A DNA stretch of 64,000 nt from Planctobacterium sp965279005 (lineage in GTDB: Bacteria; Pseudomonadota; Gammaproteobacteria; Enterobacterales; Alteromonadaceae): NCBI GenBank assembly GCA_965279005.1, contig CBDIHK010000025.1, positions 124,001 through 188,000 on the forward strand, written 5' to 3'. The translations under genes were made by a program, and so were the position numbers. Shown here piece after piece: positions 37,153 through 46,155 of the stretch; the first letter of the stretch is position 1; each line of letters begins with the position of its first letter. The notes beneath the pieces were generated by a model. That model did no database searches. It saw nothing but the letters and a program-made list of their open reading frames with translations, and had not been told where the DNA came from.

Positions 37153-38352
37153 ATGGAAACTACTAAAGATGCTCGTTCATACCGGCTAGCCAACATCGAT
37201 ATGTTAAGGGGCGTGGTTATCCTTATTATGGCTCTGGATCACGTTCGGGACTACTTTTTGGTTGGCGGAATACAAGATCCAATGCTGCAGCCCAACCCTG
37301 ATTTAGCGCTATACCTGACCCGATGGATAACCCATTTTTGTGCACCCGTTTTTGTCTTTCTGGCTGGAACCAGTGCAGGCCTGATGTATGCGCGAAAAAC
37401 CAAGCATCAATTGGCCCAGTTTTTAGCGAAGCGCGGGCTATGGCTGATTGCAGTCGAGGTTGTCCTAATATCGACAGCCTTTACTTTTGCCCCACTTGGA
37501 TTAAACCAGCTAAACGGCGGCATCCTGGTGATAATGCAAGTGCTGTGGGCGATAGGCGCGAGTATGGTTGTGCTGTCGCTGTTTCAGTATCTCGGCCGCA
37601 ATAGCTGCCTGGCTCTGGGTATTTTTATTATTGCTGCCCAGCATTTACTTGAGCCTATCTGGCCAGCGAGCAGCCTTTCGTTTTCCAATGACAACCCAGT
37701 TTGGTGGGCACTGTATGCCCAGTCTACGTCCATAAACCAACCGTTTATTGTTGTTTTTGCCTACCCACTTTTGCCATGGATTGGCATAATGCTGTTTGGT
37801 TTTGGCGCATCAACTCTGTTCGAAAAACCAAAGCAATATCAAAACCGGCAGCTAAAAGTATTGGGGCTGGCAATGATTTTGGTGTTTTTAATTTTAAGGT
37901 TTTTCGATGTCTATGGTGATGCAAACCAATGGCATGTGCATGCTGGGCAGGTGCAAGCGACAGTGCTGGACTTTTTTAACGTCAGTAAATATCCACCGAG
38001 CTTGCTTTTTACCCTGATCACTCTTGGTCCGATGGCTGTACTGCTGGCTTTTTCTAGTAAATGGCAAAACCGTTTTACAGACACCCTGGTTATGTTCGGT
38101 CGGGTACCCTTTGTGTTCTATGTGGCACATTTCTACCTTATCCACGCTTTAGCAGTAGTGTACGGTTACTACTCGGGCTTTGAACCAATGCAGTTCATGA
38201 CTATCTTCTTTTTCTTTCCCCAAGGCTACGGGACTAATCTGTTTGGCGTTTATCTGGTTTGGGTAATTGTAATAGCACTCCTATACCCACTGTGTAGGTG
38301 GATGGCTGAGCTAAAATCAAAACGCAAAGACTGGTGGTTGAGCTACTGTTGA
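37153..38352 (+). CDS. DUF1624 / heparan-alpha-glucosaminide acetyltransferase-like membrane protein
   Basis: A 399-residue protein with about ten membrane helices. It opens with the signature IDMLRGVVILIMALDHVRDYF, containing the conserved Asp-His pair thought to act in acyl transfer, then RWITHFCAPVFVFLAGTSAG. Members of the group transfer acetyl groups across the membrane to sugars; the acceptor here is unknown. GGGGCATACCTT precedes the ATG, a weak site. Confidence 0.83.
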   Translation: METTKDARSYRLANIDMLRGVVILIMALDHVRDYFLVGGIQDPMLQPNPDLALYLTRWITHFCAPVFVFLAGTSAGLMYARKTKHQLAQFLAKRGLWLIAVEVVLISTAFTFAPLGLNQLNGGILVIMQVLWAIGASMVVLSLFQYLGRNSCLALGIFIIAAQHLLEPIWPASSLSFSNDNPVWWALYAQSTSINQPFIVVFAYPLLPWIGIMLFGFGASTLFEKPKQYQNRQLKVLGLAMILVFLILRFFDVYGDANQWHVHAGQVQATVLDFFNVSKYPPSLLFTLITLGPMAVLLAFSSKWQNRFTDTLVMFGRVPFVFYVAHFYLIHALAVVYGYYSGFEPMQFMTIFFFFPQGYGTNLFGVYLVWVIVIALLYPLCRWMAELKSKRKDWWLSYC

Positions 38353-38450
38353 GGTGCTTTCTAATGATGTTGCTTAATGGATAACAAGGAATAGCCAGGG
38401 TTGGGATATCAGCATTGATTGACATTAAGCTTAGGGTTGTATTTACCCGC

Positions 38451-40106
38451 TTATACCATAGGTTCGTATTGCCATTTGCCTTCCCGGTAGAGTATGCGGG
38501 CCCGGTTATGGTCGTCGACAGCTTCCCAAGTACGTTTGTTTAAACGCACCTGTACGCCATGGAATAGCTTTTGGTAGGTTTCAACACCAATGGCATTTTC
38601 ATAACCTTCAAGCAGTGTGACCACGCGTTCAAGCTTCTTTTCAATCACTTTCAAGGCATTGGATTGTTTTCTGTATAGCTTGCGCAGCTCCTGGACTTGT
38701 TCCTGCAACGCTTTGCTCAGCCTTTTATTTTTTGCAATCTCCAAGGTTTGCCTATGCTTGGTTAGGCTTTCGTCCAGTTCGGCTTTTAATTTGTTTAGCT
38801 GTTCCTTTCGCGACAGCAATTTGTTGCGGCCTGCACTAAAATCTATCAACACCTTGCTGCCAGAGACGGCTCCCAATTTGCCAACCCTAACTTTACCAAG
38901 GGTTTTAATTTCACTCGCATAAATGTTACCCGACGGCTTGTCGGCTTGGCCTGTGACCACATCCCCATTGCATTCAATATTGCTAAAAGCCAGTTGTTTG
39001 CCAATTGATACCCCTTTTTGGCTGCGGATGATGAGTCCCCGCCCCTGCTGGATATGGATATTGCCAGTAGCTTTAATATGGGTGGTACTATCAGAAAGGT
39101 CTTCACTCATTTTCCCAGAGGCACCTTGGGTAATGGTGATGGAACCGCCGGAAATTATCGTTGCTGACTCTACATAGCCATTAACTGTTACATTGCCTGA
39201 TGCTTCCACCGACATACCTTCTGTAACGTCGCCATTGATTAGGACATCGCCCTCATATTTGATGTTACCTGTGCTGATATTGCAGCCTTTGCTGGTGAAA
39301 ACATCTTCGACCGTCACTACGTCATTTTCGAACTTCGGGATACCATCGATATCGGCAACGACTAAATTGTCATCATCGTCGCTAAAGCGGGTGCCTTTGC
39401 CACATTGTTTTTTGCCCCACTCACCAGCGACCGGCATAATGGGTTTATTAGTAATTGTGTATCCAGCCCGACCATCGGTAGGTGGCGAAAATCGCATCAC
39501 AGGCGTGCCTGGTTTCACCGAAAATATTTCGCCCAAATCGCGCATATCAACTTTACCGCTCTCCAACTTCTTGGGTTTGCGCAATTTGTCTTCCATGCTT
39601 TCAAACAGTGGGACTTGTTTTGTATTTTTGCCGTTGCGCGCTGGCAAGCCTTTAGCAATTAGCTCCTCAAACACCTGGCCTGCTTGGCCTGCTGCAACTT
39701 GTTCCGCCAGGAGGGCACAGCGTTTTTTACTCAAGCCCCTGCTGATATTCTGGCGCCGTGCCGCTGCTAAAATATCATCTGCGCTGACATTTTTGCCGCC
39801 CCTAGCAGCTTCCACAATGGCGTGGGCAGTTAATTCGTCATCAGATATTTTTAGTTGGATCTCAGCATCCCTTGCCTCGCCCACTTCTGCCTTTATTACT
39901 TCGCTAGTGGAGGGATCGCCTAGGGATTGGAAAGCAGAAACCAGCTCATTGACGGCATCCTCGAAAACAACGAGTTCCGGATATAGGCCACGGATGTCAG
40001 ACAGCACTTTTTTGACAGTCAGTTTGGCTTTGACCTGGATCGGATCAATGCTCAGTTCGAGGACACCACTGTCTTTGTTAAGTTCTAAAAATACGCCTTC
40101 GGTCAT
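38451..40106 (-). CDS. FapA-like DUF342 protein
   Basis: A protein of about 551 residues from ATG 40106 (the frame is open to 40196). The DUF342 region has a beta-helix-like middle with repeated G-x-V/I steps (GNVTVNGYVESATIISGGSITI, AIN-type repeats), and a long coiled coil near residues 430-520 (KEQLNKLKAELDE...). In some bacteria FapA-type proteins link to flagellar polarity and chemotaxis; the role here is unproven. It lies 54 bases after pgsA on the same strand. Confidence 0.8.
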   Translation of the reverse strand: MTEGVFLELNKDSGVLELSIDPIQVKAKLTVKKVLSDIRGLYPELVVFEDAVNELVSAFQSLGDPSTSEVIKAEVGEARDAEIQLKISDDELTAHAIVEAARGGKNVSADDILAAARRQNISRGLSKKRCALLAEQVAAGQAGQVFEELIAKGLPARNGKNTKQVPLFESMEDKLRKPKKLESGKVDMRDLGEIFSVKPGTPVMRFSPPTDGRAGYTITNKPIMPVAGEWGKKQCGKGTRFSDDDDNLVVADIDGIPKFENDVVTVEDVFTSKGCNISTGNIKYEGDVLINGDVTEGMSVEASGNVTVNGYVESATIISGGSITITQGASGKMSEDLSDSTTHIKATGNIHIQQGRGLIIRSQKGVSIGKQLAFSNIECNGDVVTGQADKPSGNIYASEIKTLGKVRVGKLGAVSGSKVLIDFSAGRNKLLSRKEQLNKLKAELDESLTKHRQTLEIAKNKRLSKALQEQVQELRKLYRKQSNALKVIEKKLERVVTLLEGYENAIGVETYQKLFHGVQVRLNKRTWEAVDDHNRARILYREGKWQYEPMV

Positions 40107-40259
40107 GTTCTGCTGGCTACTTCTTCTATGTTGGCAATTGAAATTGTTGTGTTTGGCTAAGATAGCACTTTTGTCAAAATGGAAATGTACATCCACGGGT
40201 GTAAAAATGTAAACAAAATTGGCGTAGACAATGCAAACATATCCACAAGCATTGCCTTA

Positions 40260-40808
40260 TCACATCTTGCGGATATGCACCCATGCTGCAGAAAGGTATT
40301 GTGCCATCGAATATACTGACAGCGCTGCGGCAATGTACAAGAGCACATAGCCTAGGCTCACCCAGTACAATACTTCCAGCTCGGAAAGCAACCCAATAAG
40401 GGCAAGCATTTGGCACATTGTCTTGGCCTTGCCCCAAATTGATACTTTTACCGTGTCAGATTGACCGTGTTTTGCCATCCACTCACGCAAGGCTGACACC
40501 AAAATTTCCCTGGCCATCAACAAAATAGCTGGGATGGTTATCCACACCGTGTTGTAACTGTGTGTGATCATTAAAAGCGCCGCAGCTACTATGAGTTTAT
40601 CAGCGACGGGATCTAAAAAGGCACCAAACTTAGAGGTTTGGTTCAGCTTTCGCGCCAGCATGCCATCAAAATAATCGGTCACAGCTGCAAGCCAGAAAAC
40701 AAATGCCCCTGCTTGGCGGGCCCATTGCCAATCAAGGAAATAGACAGCAACAAACACCGGTATTAGCAATACCCGGAACATTGTTAGCATATTAGGAATT
40801 GTGTACAT
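40260..40808 (-). CDS. pgsA: CDP-diacylglycerol-glycerol-3-phosphate 3-phosphatidyltransferase
   Basis: A 182-residue membrane enzyme making phosphatidylglycerophosphate, the first committed step to phosphatidylglycerol. The CDP-alcohol phosphotransferase motif D-G-x2-A-R-x8-G-x3-D-x3-D is intact in DYFDGMLARK...FGAFLDPVADK. Four to five membrane segments follow. It sits 39 bases after uvrC, the order found in E. coli, and is last in the uvrY-uvrC-pgsA run. The tRNA genes that normally follow it lie 19 kb away on the other strand. Confidence 0.97.
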   Translation of the reverse strand: MYTIPNMLTMFRVLLIPVFVAVYFLDWQWARQAGAFVFWLAAVTDYFDGMLARKLNQTSKFGAFLDPVADKLIVAAALLMITHSYNTVWITIPAILLMAREILVSALREWMAKHGQSDTVKVSIWGKAKTMCQMLALIGLLSELEVLYWVSLGYVLLYIAAALSVYSMAQYLSAAWVHIRKM

Positions 40809-40847
40809 CTTGTGGCTGTTGATCCTTGGAATAGTTTTAAGTAATGG

Positions 40848-42689
40848 CTAGCTGTGTAAGTGGTCGTGAATTTTTTCGGCCAAGTCTTGGCTGATGCCTG
40901 GCACTTGTGCCAATTTATCAGCGCTTGCTGCCATCACTTCTTGCAGACCACCCAGGTATTTTAACAGGGTTTGCCGCCTTTTCGCACCTACTCCCGGTAT
41001 ATCTTCCAGTTTTGAGCGCTTTTTCACTTTTTGGCGACGGTTTCTATGGCCAGCAATCGCAAAGCGATGTGCCTCATCCCGGATATGTTGGATCAAGTGC
41101 AAAGCTTCTGAGTCTGAGGCCAACGGGATAGTGTCGTGGCTACCGGCAAGAATTAAGGTTTCTAGACCTGGTTTACGGGAGGTGCCTTTGGCAACGCCAA
41201 TCAACAACGGCATCTTTGCCCCTTGCCAATTTTCGAATTGGCTTTCAGCTTGTGCCAACTGGCCTTTACCTCCATCAATAAACAGGATGTCAGGGATTTT
41301 AGCTTCGTCTGTTCCCACTTTATAACGCCTGCCCAGGGCCTGGGCCATTGCGGCGTAGTCGTCGCCTGGGGTAATGCCTTCTATGTTGTAGCGACGATAA
41401 TCATTTTTATAGGCACCCTCGCGGTCGAACACCACGCATGACGCCACCGTCTGCTGCCCTGAGGTATGGGAAATATCAAAACACTCCATGCGCTGTATTG
41501 GTTCATCTAAATCCAGCGCCTGTTCTAATGCCAAATATCGGGAATGCATCGACTTTTTCTGCGATTGTAGGGTAACTAAGGTGTTTTCTGCATTAGTGTT
41601 GGCCAATTGCAAATAGCGTTTCTTCTCATCCCTGGCGCCCTGGAAAATCTGTACTTTTTTGCCGGCTTCTTGGGACAATGCTGCTTCAACCGCTGCTTTG
41701 TCTTGTAGCTTAAAAGGCAGCACGATTTGTTTGGGAATAGTCTTATTGCCAGACAGGTAATACTGCATCACGAAAGACTGTAGTACTTCCTCTAGTTCGC
41801 TATTGGCGGGTACCTTGGGGGTAAAGCCTTTGTTGCCCAAGAGCTTGTTGTCCCGGATAAAAAAGCCCTGCACACAGGCAATGCCATTTCGGTAAGCCAT
41901 ACCAAATACATCCATTTCATCCTGGTCACCACTGACCCACTGCTGTTCTTGGACTCGGTTCAAAGCCGTTATTTGATCCCGGTACACTGCCGCTTTTTCA
42001 AAATCGAGGGCGGCACTTGCGCGCTCCATTTTATCCGCAAGTGCCGCTATCACATCTTTACTTTTTCCTTTTAAGAACAACCTCGCCATCGCCACTTGTT
42101 GTTCATAGTCAGGATCCGATACATGCCCAGCGACGCAGGGGGCGGAGCAGCGTTTAAGCTGGTACTGCAAGCAAGGTCGGGACCGGGCTTTATAATAGCT
42201 ATCTTCACATTGGCGCACCGGAAAAATCTTTTGCATCAAGCGCAGGCTTTCGCGCACCGCCCACGCGCTCGGATAAGGTCCAAAGTATTCGCCTTTGACC
42301 TTCCGGGATCCCCGGTGGAATGCCAATCTAGGGTGTTTATGGTCAGTTAGGAGGATGTAGGGATAGGACTTATCGTCCCGCAGCAACACGTTGTAGCGCG
42401 GTTTGTATTTTTTGATGAAGTTATTTTCAAGGATAAATGCTTCGGTTTCCGAATGGGTAACCGTCACATCCATGTTGGCGATCTGCTTGACCAGGGACTT
42501 GGTTTTTACGCTATCCTGGTTTTTATTAAAATAGCTGCTAACGCGGCGCTTAAGGTTTTTTGCTTTTCCTACATAGATCACATCACCACCGGCGTTATAC
42601 ATTCTATAAACGCCAGGCTGCTGTGTGAGGTTCTTGAGAAATGATTGAGAATCAAATGCTGGTGCTTGCGCACCATGTTCCTCTGACAT
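40848..42689 (-). CDS. uvrC: Excinuclease ABC subunit C
   Basis: A 613-residue nuclease that makes both cuts in nucleotide excision repair with UvrA/UvrB. The GIY-YIG domain spans about residues 20-100 (GVYRMYNAGGDVIYVGKAKN), a UVR motif about 200-235 binds UvrB, the RNase H-like C-terminal nuclease includes ECFDISHTSG and DILFIDGGKGQL, and two helix-hairpin-helix motifs end the protein (LEDIPGVGAKRRQTLL). The length is normal. Its start overlaps the uvrY stop by one base. Confidence 0.98.
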   Translation of the reverse strand: MSEEHGAQAPAFDSQSFLKNLTQQPGVYRMYNAGGDVIYVGKAKNLKRRVSSYFNKNQDSVKTKSLVKQIANMDVTVTHSETEAFILENNFIKKYKPRYNVLLRDDKSYPYILLTDHKHPRLAFHRGSRKVKGEYFGPYPSAWAVRESLRLMQKIFPVRQCEDSYYKARSRPCLQYQLKRCSAPCVAGHVSDPDYEQQVAMARLFLKGKSKDVIAALADKMERASAALDFEKAAVYRDQITALNRVQEQQWVSGDQDEMDVFGMAYRNGIACVQGFFIRDNKLLGNKGFTPKVPANSELEEVLQSFVMQYYLSGNKTIPKQIVLPFKLQDKAAVEAALSQEAGKKVQIFQGARDEKKRYLQLANTNAENTLVTLQSQKKSMHSRYLALEQALDLDEPIQRMECFDISHTSGQQTVASCVVFDREGAYKNDYRRYNIEGITPGDDYAAMAQALGRRYKVGTDEAKIPDILFIDGGKGQLAQAESQFENWQGAKMPLLIGVAKGTSRKPGLETLILAGSHDTIPLASDSEALHLIQHIRDEAHRFAIAGHRNRRQKVKKRSKLEDIPGVGAKRRQTLLKYLGGLQEVMAASADKLAQVPGISQDLAEKIHDHLHS

Positions 42690-43333
42690 TACATATTTTC
42701 GGTTTTTATCAAATTATGCCGTAAGGCCAAATGGGTGAGCTCAACATCAGAACTAACATTGAGTTTTTCAAACATCCTGTAGCGATAAGTATTGACGGTT
42801 TTAGCGCTAATACTTAACTGGGTAGCAATCTCAGGTACCTTGGTGCCTTTTGTGATCATTATCATAATTTGCAGTTCGCGCTCGGAGAGGTTCTTAAACG
42901 GATCCTCTTCGTTAAGGTCAAGTTGACCCAGTGCTATCTGCTGCGCTATCTCTGGTGCAATATATTTTTGCCCCACCGCTACTTTCTGGATGGCGCGTAT
43001 CATTTCTTGCGGGTCGGCATCCTTGGTCAGGTAACCATACGCCCCCATCTGCATGACCTTTGCGGGAAACGGATTTTCTTTGTGCACTGACAGCGCCACA
43101 ACCCGGATATCTTCACTTATACGCAGTATTTGTTTGGTTGCTTCCAAGCCACCAATCCCTGGCATACTCATGTCCATAAGGACAATATCTGGCGGGTCAC
43201 GGCGGCACATTTTGACAGCCAGTTCCCCGTTTTGAGCTTCTCCTATTACATTGAGTCCGTCCACATCATCAAGAATACGACGTATACCAGTCCTGACTAG
43301 GTCGTGGTCATCAACCAACAGAAGTTTTATCAA
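42689..43333 (-). CDS. uvrY: Response regulator UvrY/GacA/SirA
   Basis: A 214-residue NarL-type regulator. The receiver domain keeps the phosphoacceptor Asp in DIVLMDMSMPGIGG (about residue 54) and the Thr/Lys partners. The LuxR-type HTH reads LSERELQIMIMITKG and ISAKTVNTYRYRMFEKL. In gammaproteobacteria it pairs with BarA and drives the CsrB/C small RNAs. It lies directly before uvrC. The BarA kinase is not in this window. Confidence 0.93.
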   Translation of the reverse strand: MIKLLLVDDHDLVRTGIRRILDDVDGLNVIGEAQNGELAVKMCRRDPPDIVLMDMSMPGIGGLEATKQILRISEDIRVVALSVHKENPFPAKVMQMGAYGYLTKDADPQEMIRAIQKVAVGQKYIAPEIAQQIALGQLDLNEEDPFKNLSERELQIMIMITKGTKVPEIATQLSISAKTVNTYRYRMFEKLNVSSDVELTHLALRHNLIKTENM

Positions 43334-43556
43334 GCAATAGCTCCACTTTATTAGTGCGCAAGAGGCACACCATTGTTTTTATTTTTCAGCCTACGAATTT
43401 AATCTACGCCGTACAAAACGCAAGTAAAAATTGATCTTTATAGGCCTGAATTCGAATCTTAAGTAGCTTTCAGTTTACAAAACCGGCAATGGGGATATTA
43501 ATCCATGTTTGCTTAAGTAAATTTAGACGGTTCTGTTTACCTTTACCACTTCGCAG
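43334..43556. other. Intergenic upstream of uvrY
   Basis: Contains the uvrY promoter region, not resolvable by eye. No other gene is seen. Confidence 0.3.
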
Positions 43557-43757
43557 TCACCGGTAAAAACCAACACTTAGCCTGTTCCAGCCATGTATGG
43601 CTTGTTTAAGGCCTTGTGAATGGTTAACCGCACTACACCTCGGATTGGTACATTGGATAGTCCAACGGTCAGGGCACTCGCTATGCTGCACTGGTGCCCT
43701 AGCTTGGCTGCCGCAGCGGCAAGGCAGGATCTCTTCCTTTATCATTGTGTTTAGCAC
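43557..43757 (-). CDS. Lar-like small zinc-ribbon protein
   Basis: A 66-codon frame. It shows the layout of restriction-alleviation Lar family proteins: ILPCRCGS (C-x-C-G), a second pair in IQCTNPRC, and the closing AIHGWNRLS. Lar proteins in phages and plasmids dampen type I restriction; the function is not established here. The true start may be the second Met (MIKEEILPCRCG). It is the first gene of the unexplained small-gene cluster. Confidence 0.6.
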   Translation of the reverse strand: MLNTMIKEEILPCRCGSQARAPVQHSECPDRWTIQCTNPRCSAVNHSQGLKQAIHGWNRLSVGFYR

Positions 43758-43918
43758 CTCAACATTTCCGGCTTAAACTTACCCGTCCTCTGCTAAATTT
43801 GCAAACACACCGAACCTGCTAACAACCGAATAAGCTCGGTAAACCCCGGCATGTGACAGAGGTGTCACCCGCTTGGGGATATTATTCTACGTTTTTTAGA
43901 ATCAAAAATTATAGTGCT

Positions 43919-43938
43919 GGGGAATATATTCCCCTTTG
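43919..43938 (+). promoter_or_regulatory. Palindromic operator-like site before the gene at 44005
   Basis: GGGGAATATATTCCCC is a perfect 16-bp palindrome, followed by TTTG. A plausible promoter follows: TTAGCA 43943-43948, 17 bases, TACTAT 43966-43971. The site therefore abuts the -35 box. Nearly the same site precedes the gene at 44517, and a weaker one the gene at 46156. Confidence 0.7.
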
Positions 43939-44004
43939 GTATTTAGCACTGCTCAACTCTTCTGCTACTATTCACTCTAATAGCAGTACAAAGAGGGATC
44001 GCCC

Positions 44005-44241
44005 ATGTCCAAAAAACACGGAGTTTCTTTAACTCAACAACTCAAATACCACTACACCTTTATCGTCCTTGTAGTCGACGCAATCATGGACTTTGTGTTG
44101 ACCTTACCATTGACCATTATTACCAAAGGTGCCACCACCCGTTCCTGGAAAAAATCCATGAAACGGATCGAGCTAGGCAAATCTTTCCGCGATTTTATGT
44201 TAACCGGGAAAGACTTAGCCGTCAGTGACTTAGGTAGTTGA
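44005..44241 (+). CDS. Small unknown membrane protein
   Basis: A 78-residue protein with one hydrophobic segment (TFIVLVVDAIMDFVLTLPLTI) and a basic C-terminal half. GAGGGAT lies about 8 bases before the ATG. No family is known to me. It is convergent with the repeat peptide gene at 44517 and shares its operator-like palindrome. Confidence 0.6.
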   Translation: MSKKHGVSLTQQLKYHYTFIVLVVDAIMDFVLTLPLTIITKGATTRSWKKSMKRIELGKSFRDFMLTGKDLAVSDLGS

Positions 44242-44268
44242 TCCTGTTTAATCAACCACGGAGGCTGG

Positions 44269-44517
44269 TTAGCCACCCTTAGTTGGATCAGGTTGACCAC
44301 CACCAGAACGAGATGAATTTTGTGGATCTGGCTGGCCACCACCTGATTTGCCTGAGTTGCTCGGATCGGGTTGGCCTCCACCAGACCTTTCGTCTGTCAA
44401 AGTGGTTTTTGAGAACCAATCCAGTATAGACTGAAAATCGAAAGCTTTAGCTTGAGCTGGAACAGAAGCGATGGAAAGTGAAAAGGTGGCAGCTAATAAT
44501 ACTTTACGTAATTTCAT
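44269..44517 (-). CDS. Small exported protein with three SGGGQPDP repeats
   Basis: An 82-residue protein. A signal peptide (LLAATFSLSIASVPAQA) ends near residue 23. A short helix (FDFQSILDWFSKTTL) is followed by three tandem repeats of about 12 residues, RSGGGQPDPSNSGK, SGGGQPDPQNSSR and SGGGQPDPTKGG, to the end. The tail is Gly-Pro-Asp rich, without Cys. No family is recognised. The stop lies 28 bases from the convergent gene's stop. It has an operator-like palindrome 34 bases upstream. Confidence 0.65.
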   Translation of the reverse strand: MKLRKVLLAATFSLSIASVPAQAKAFDFQSILDWFSKTTLTDERSGGGQPDPSNSGKSGGGQPDPQNSSRSGGGQPDPTKGG

Positions 44518-44546
44518 GATTCATACCTACTACAAGTTTAGTTAAA

Positions 44547-44566
44547 CAAAGGGGATATATTTCCCC
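44547..44566 (-). promoter_or_regulatory. Palindromic operator-like site before the gene at 44517
   Basis: Read on the minus strand the site is GGGGAAATATATCCCCTTTG. It matches the site at 43919-43938 in both arms, the A+T core and the trailing TTTG. TTGTTT and TATGAA-like boxes follow in the direction of the gene. Confidence 0.65.
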
Positions 44567-44618
44567 ATCAGTTGTCATAGTAAGGTATGATGAGTGATTG
44601 GTCTATTTTTATGCGATT

Positions 44619-45209
44619 TTACGCATTGACATATCTCTCAGAACGCATGATTCTGTGAGCTGTTGTCAGGATAGCTACATACTCCAAGGTATTTAATGTC
44701 AGTTTTAATGGCGCATAAAGGTTGTAGGCGACCATTAAATCAGGATTTCCCCACGATTCAGGTAACCCTAGCTTATCTACATGTCTTATTAGGTGCTCTA
44801 AGAATGAGATTAGCGTTATAGCCAAATAACACTTGTAGATTAGTGACAATATGTAATCAGCGTTGCTGTATACATACTTGTGTGGTGTGATCGAACCAGT
44901 TCTTCTGTACTCTAATTTTGCTAAAAACCGATTCCGGTTAGCTATAAAGTAAAGCGCTAAGCAATCAACAAAAATAATCGAAGGATAAAAAATAAAAGCG
45001 TTTTTCATATCCGTAACAAGCCAAAAACCAACCTCTACAGATCGAATGAATACGAGAATTACTAATAAGCTAGAAATGTTAGGTTCAAACCTGTTGTACC
45101 AGAAAGCTAATACTCCACAAGCAATGAAGATGAGATCTAGTACCCTAATCTCCGCAGTTTGGGTCAGCGTTATAAATGCAGCAAATATAAAAAATAGATA
45201 ACGGCTCAT
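44619..45209 (-). CDS. Unknown polytopic membrane protein
   Basis: A 196-residue protein with about five membrane segments, including LFFIFAAFITLTQTAE and YNLYAPLKLTLNTLEYVAILTTAH. AAGAAG precedes the ATG. It is translationally adjacent to the small gene at 45398 (its ATG and that gene's stop touch), so the two are surely one transcript. No family is recognised; A+T-rich codons. Confidence 0.6.
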   Translation of the reverse strand: MSRYLFFIFAAFITLTQTAEIRVLDLIFIACGVLAFWYNRFEPNISSLLVILVFIRSVEVGFWLVTDMKNAFIFYPSIIFVDCLALYFIANRNRFLAKLEYRRTGSITPHKYVYSNADYILSLIYKCYLAITLISFLEHLIRHVDKLGLPESWGNPDLMVAYNLYAPLKLTLNTLEYVAILTTAHRIMRSERYVNA

Positions 45210-45398
45210 TTACTTCTTGAACAAACCTTTCAATTGAGATTCTGTAATGGCTGTCTGCCAGTGCAAAGCCAGCTTTAGACATACCCAGAATGCTAACTTA
45301 ACTAATGTGACTGAGAAAACTAGTGTGTACTCTAAATTTCCAACATTTAGGGATCGATCACCACTCTTTGATCGCAATGATATCCAATTTTCAATCAA
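45210..45398 (-). CDS. Small unknown membrane protein
   Basis: A 62-residue protein with one membrane segment (VFSVTLVKLAFWVCLKLAL). The stop codon abuts the ATG of the 196-residue membrane protein, suggesting translational coupling. The hydrophilic N terminus (MIENWISLRSKSGDRSLN) has no motif. Confidence 0.5.
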   Translation of the reverse strand: MIENWISLRSKSGDRSLNVGNLEYTLVFSVTLVKLAFWVCLKLALHWQTAITESQLKGLFKK

Positions 45399-45589
45399 CG
45401 TTAAGTTTTTTTTCCTGTGACACGATCGATTTCGCGCTTCAGTGCAAAAATACTTGATTTAAATGCTTTGGCTATTTGAATACACAGAGTGTAACAGAGA
45501 TATGCGAAGTTTGTAGTAGCCAAATCAATTGGCTAACAAATATAGGACAACCGTATCAGTGAATATACGGCTTATAGGTGTAATTTGAT

Positions 45590-45627
45590 AACTTTGGTAC
45601 TTACCCCCCGAGGTAGGTACCAAAGTT
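45590..45627. repeat. Long inverted repeat after the HTH gene
   Basis: AACTTTGGTACTTACC (45590-45605) pairs with GGTAGGTACCAAAGTT (45612-45627), a 16-bp stem with one wobble and a 6-base loop. It lies 10 bases after the stop of the HTH gene at 45637. It shares ACCAAAGT with the three repeats upstream of that gene, so it might be a regulator-binding site as well as a terminator. Confidence 0.7.
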
Positions 45628-45636
45628 TATCTGTTT

Positions 45637-45900
45637 TTATTCAAATGCTCGGCGAATCGAAGTGATCCAGGAGTTGAGCTGCTCTTTGGCTATCTCTTTG
45701 ACTGAGCCTTGGCCGCAGAACGACTTGATTTTACGCTCATGGATGGCTTTAACATCAGTCACGCCATTCATATAATTGTAAAACGTCTTCCTATCCACTC
45801 CGAGGTGTTCATACACCTCTTTGTAGGTTTTACCCGATTCATCCACTAAAGTTTTCAATTCATGGGCTAGCGCTGCCCGCAATGCTTGATCTTCTGTCAT
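45637..45900 (-). CDS. Small HTH regulator, one of a divergent pair
   Basis: An 87-residue protein with a helix-turn-helix of phage-repressor type (KTYKEVYEHLGVDRKTFYNYMNG at about residues 24-46, given here as the motif region). No enzymatic domain. The gene diverges from another HTH gene at 46156, and three 18-bp repeats fill the gap between them. GGGGGT lies before the ATG at a long 12-base distance. It is a likely autoregulator of a switch. Confidence 0.7.
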   Translation of the reverse strand: MTEDQALRAALAHELKTLVDESGKTYKEVYEHLGVDRKTFYNYMNGVTDVKAIHERKIKSFCGQGSVKEIAKEQLNSWITSIRRAFE

Positions 45901-45921
45901 TTTGTTTAGTTACCCCCGCAC

Positions 45922-46038
45922 ATTAGACCAAAGTATTAGTGTTTATTTCTATCCCGCCTATTAGACAAAAGTATTAGAAAAACCCCTTAAAACGTCTGAA
46001 AATGCAGTTTTTTTGTGCATATTAGACCAAAGTATTAC
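45922..46038. promoter_or_regulatory. Three 18-bp direct repeats between divergent regulators
   Basis: ATTAGACCAAAGTATTAG (45922-45939), ATTAGACAAAAGTATTAG (45960-45977) and ATTAGACCAAAGTATTAC (46021-46038), all in the same orientation at intervals of 38 and 61. They lie 22-138 bases upstream of the gene at 45900, which fits operator sites for that regulator or its partner. Confidence 0.75.
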
Positions 46039-46054
46039 TAATTTTTTTGTTGCT

Positions 46055-46070
46055 GCGGAAATTTTTCCCC
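46055..46070 (+). promoter_or_regulatory. Weaker palindromic operator-like site before the gene at 46156
   Basis: GCGGAAATTTTTCCCC resembles the palindromes at 43919 and 44547 (GGGGAA...TTCCCC) with one arm imperfect. It lies 86 bases upstream of the start codon. Confidence 0.45.
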
Positions 46071-46155
46071 ACTATGGCTGATAATTTTACACCGTGTAAT
46101 TAATTTCGCAAACAGTATATTCGTTTTATTTAATTTATTTATATAGGTAATTAGT

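Noticed and set aside
39193..40212. 339-codon + strand frame opposite the FapA-like gene
   Set aside because: Long, but it is antisense to a well-conserved protein, and its Ser/Leu/Pro-rich text is typical of a shadow frame.
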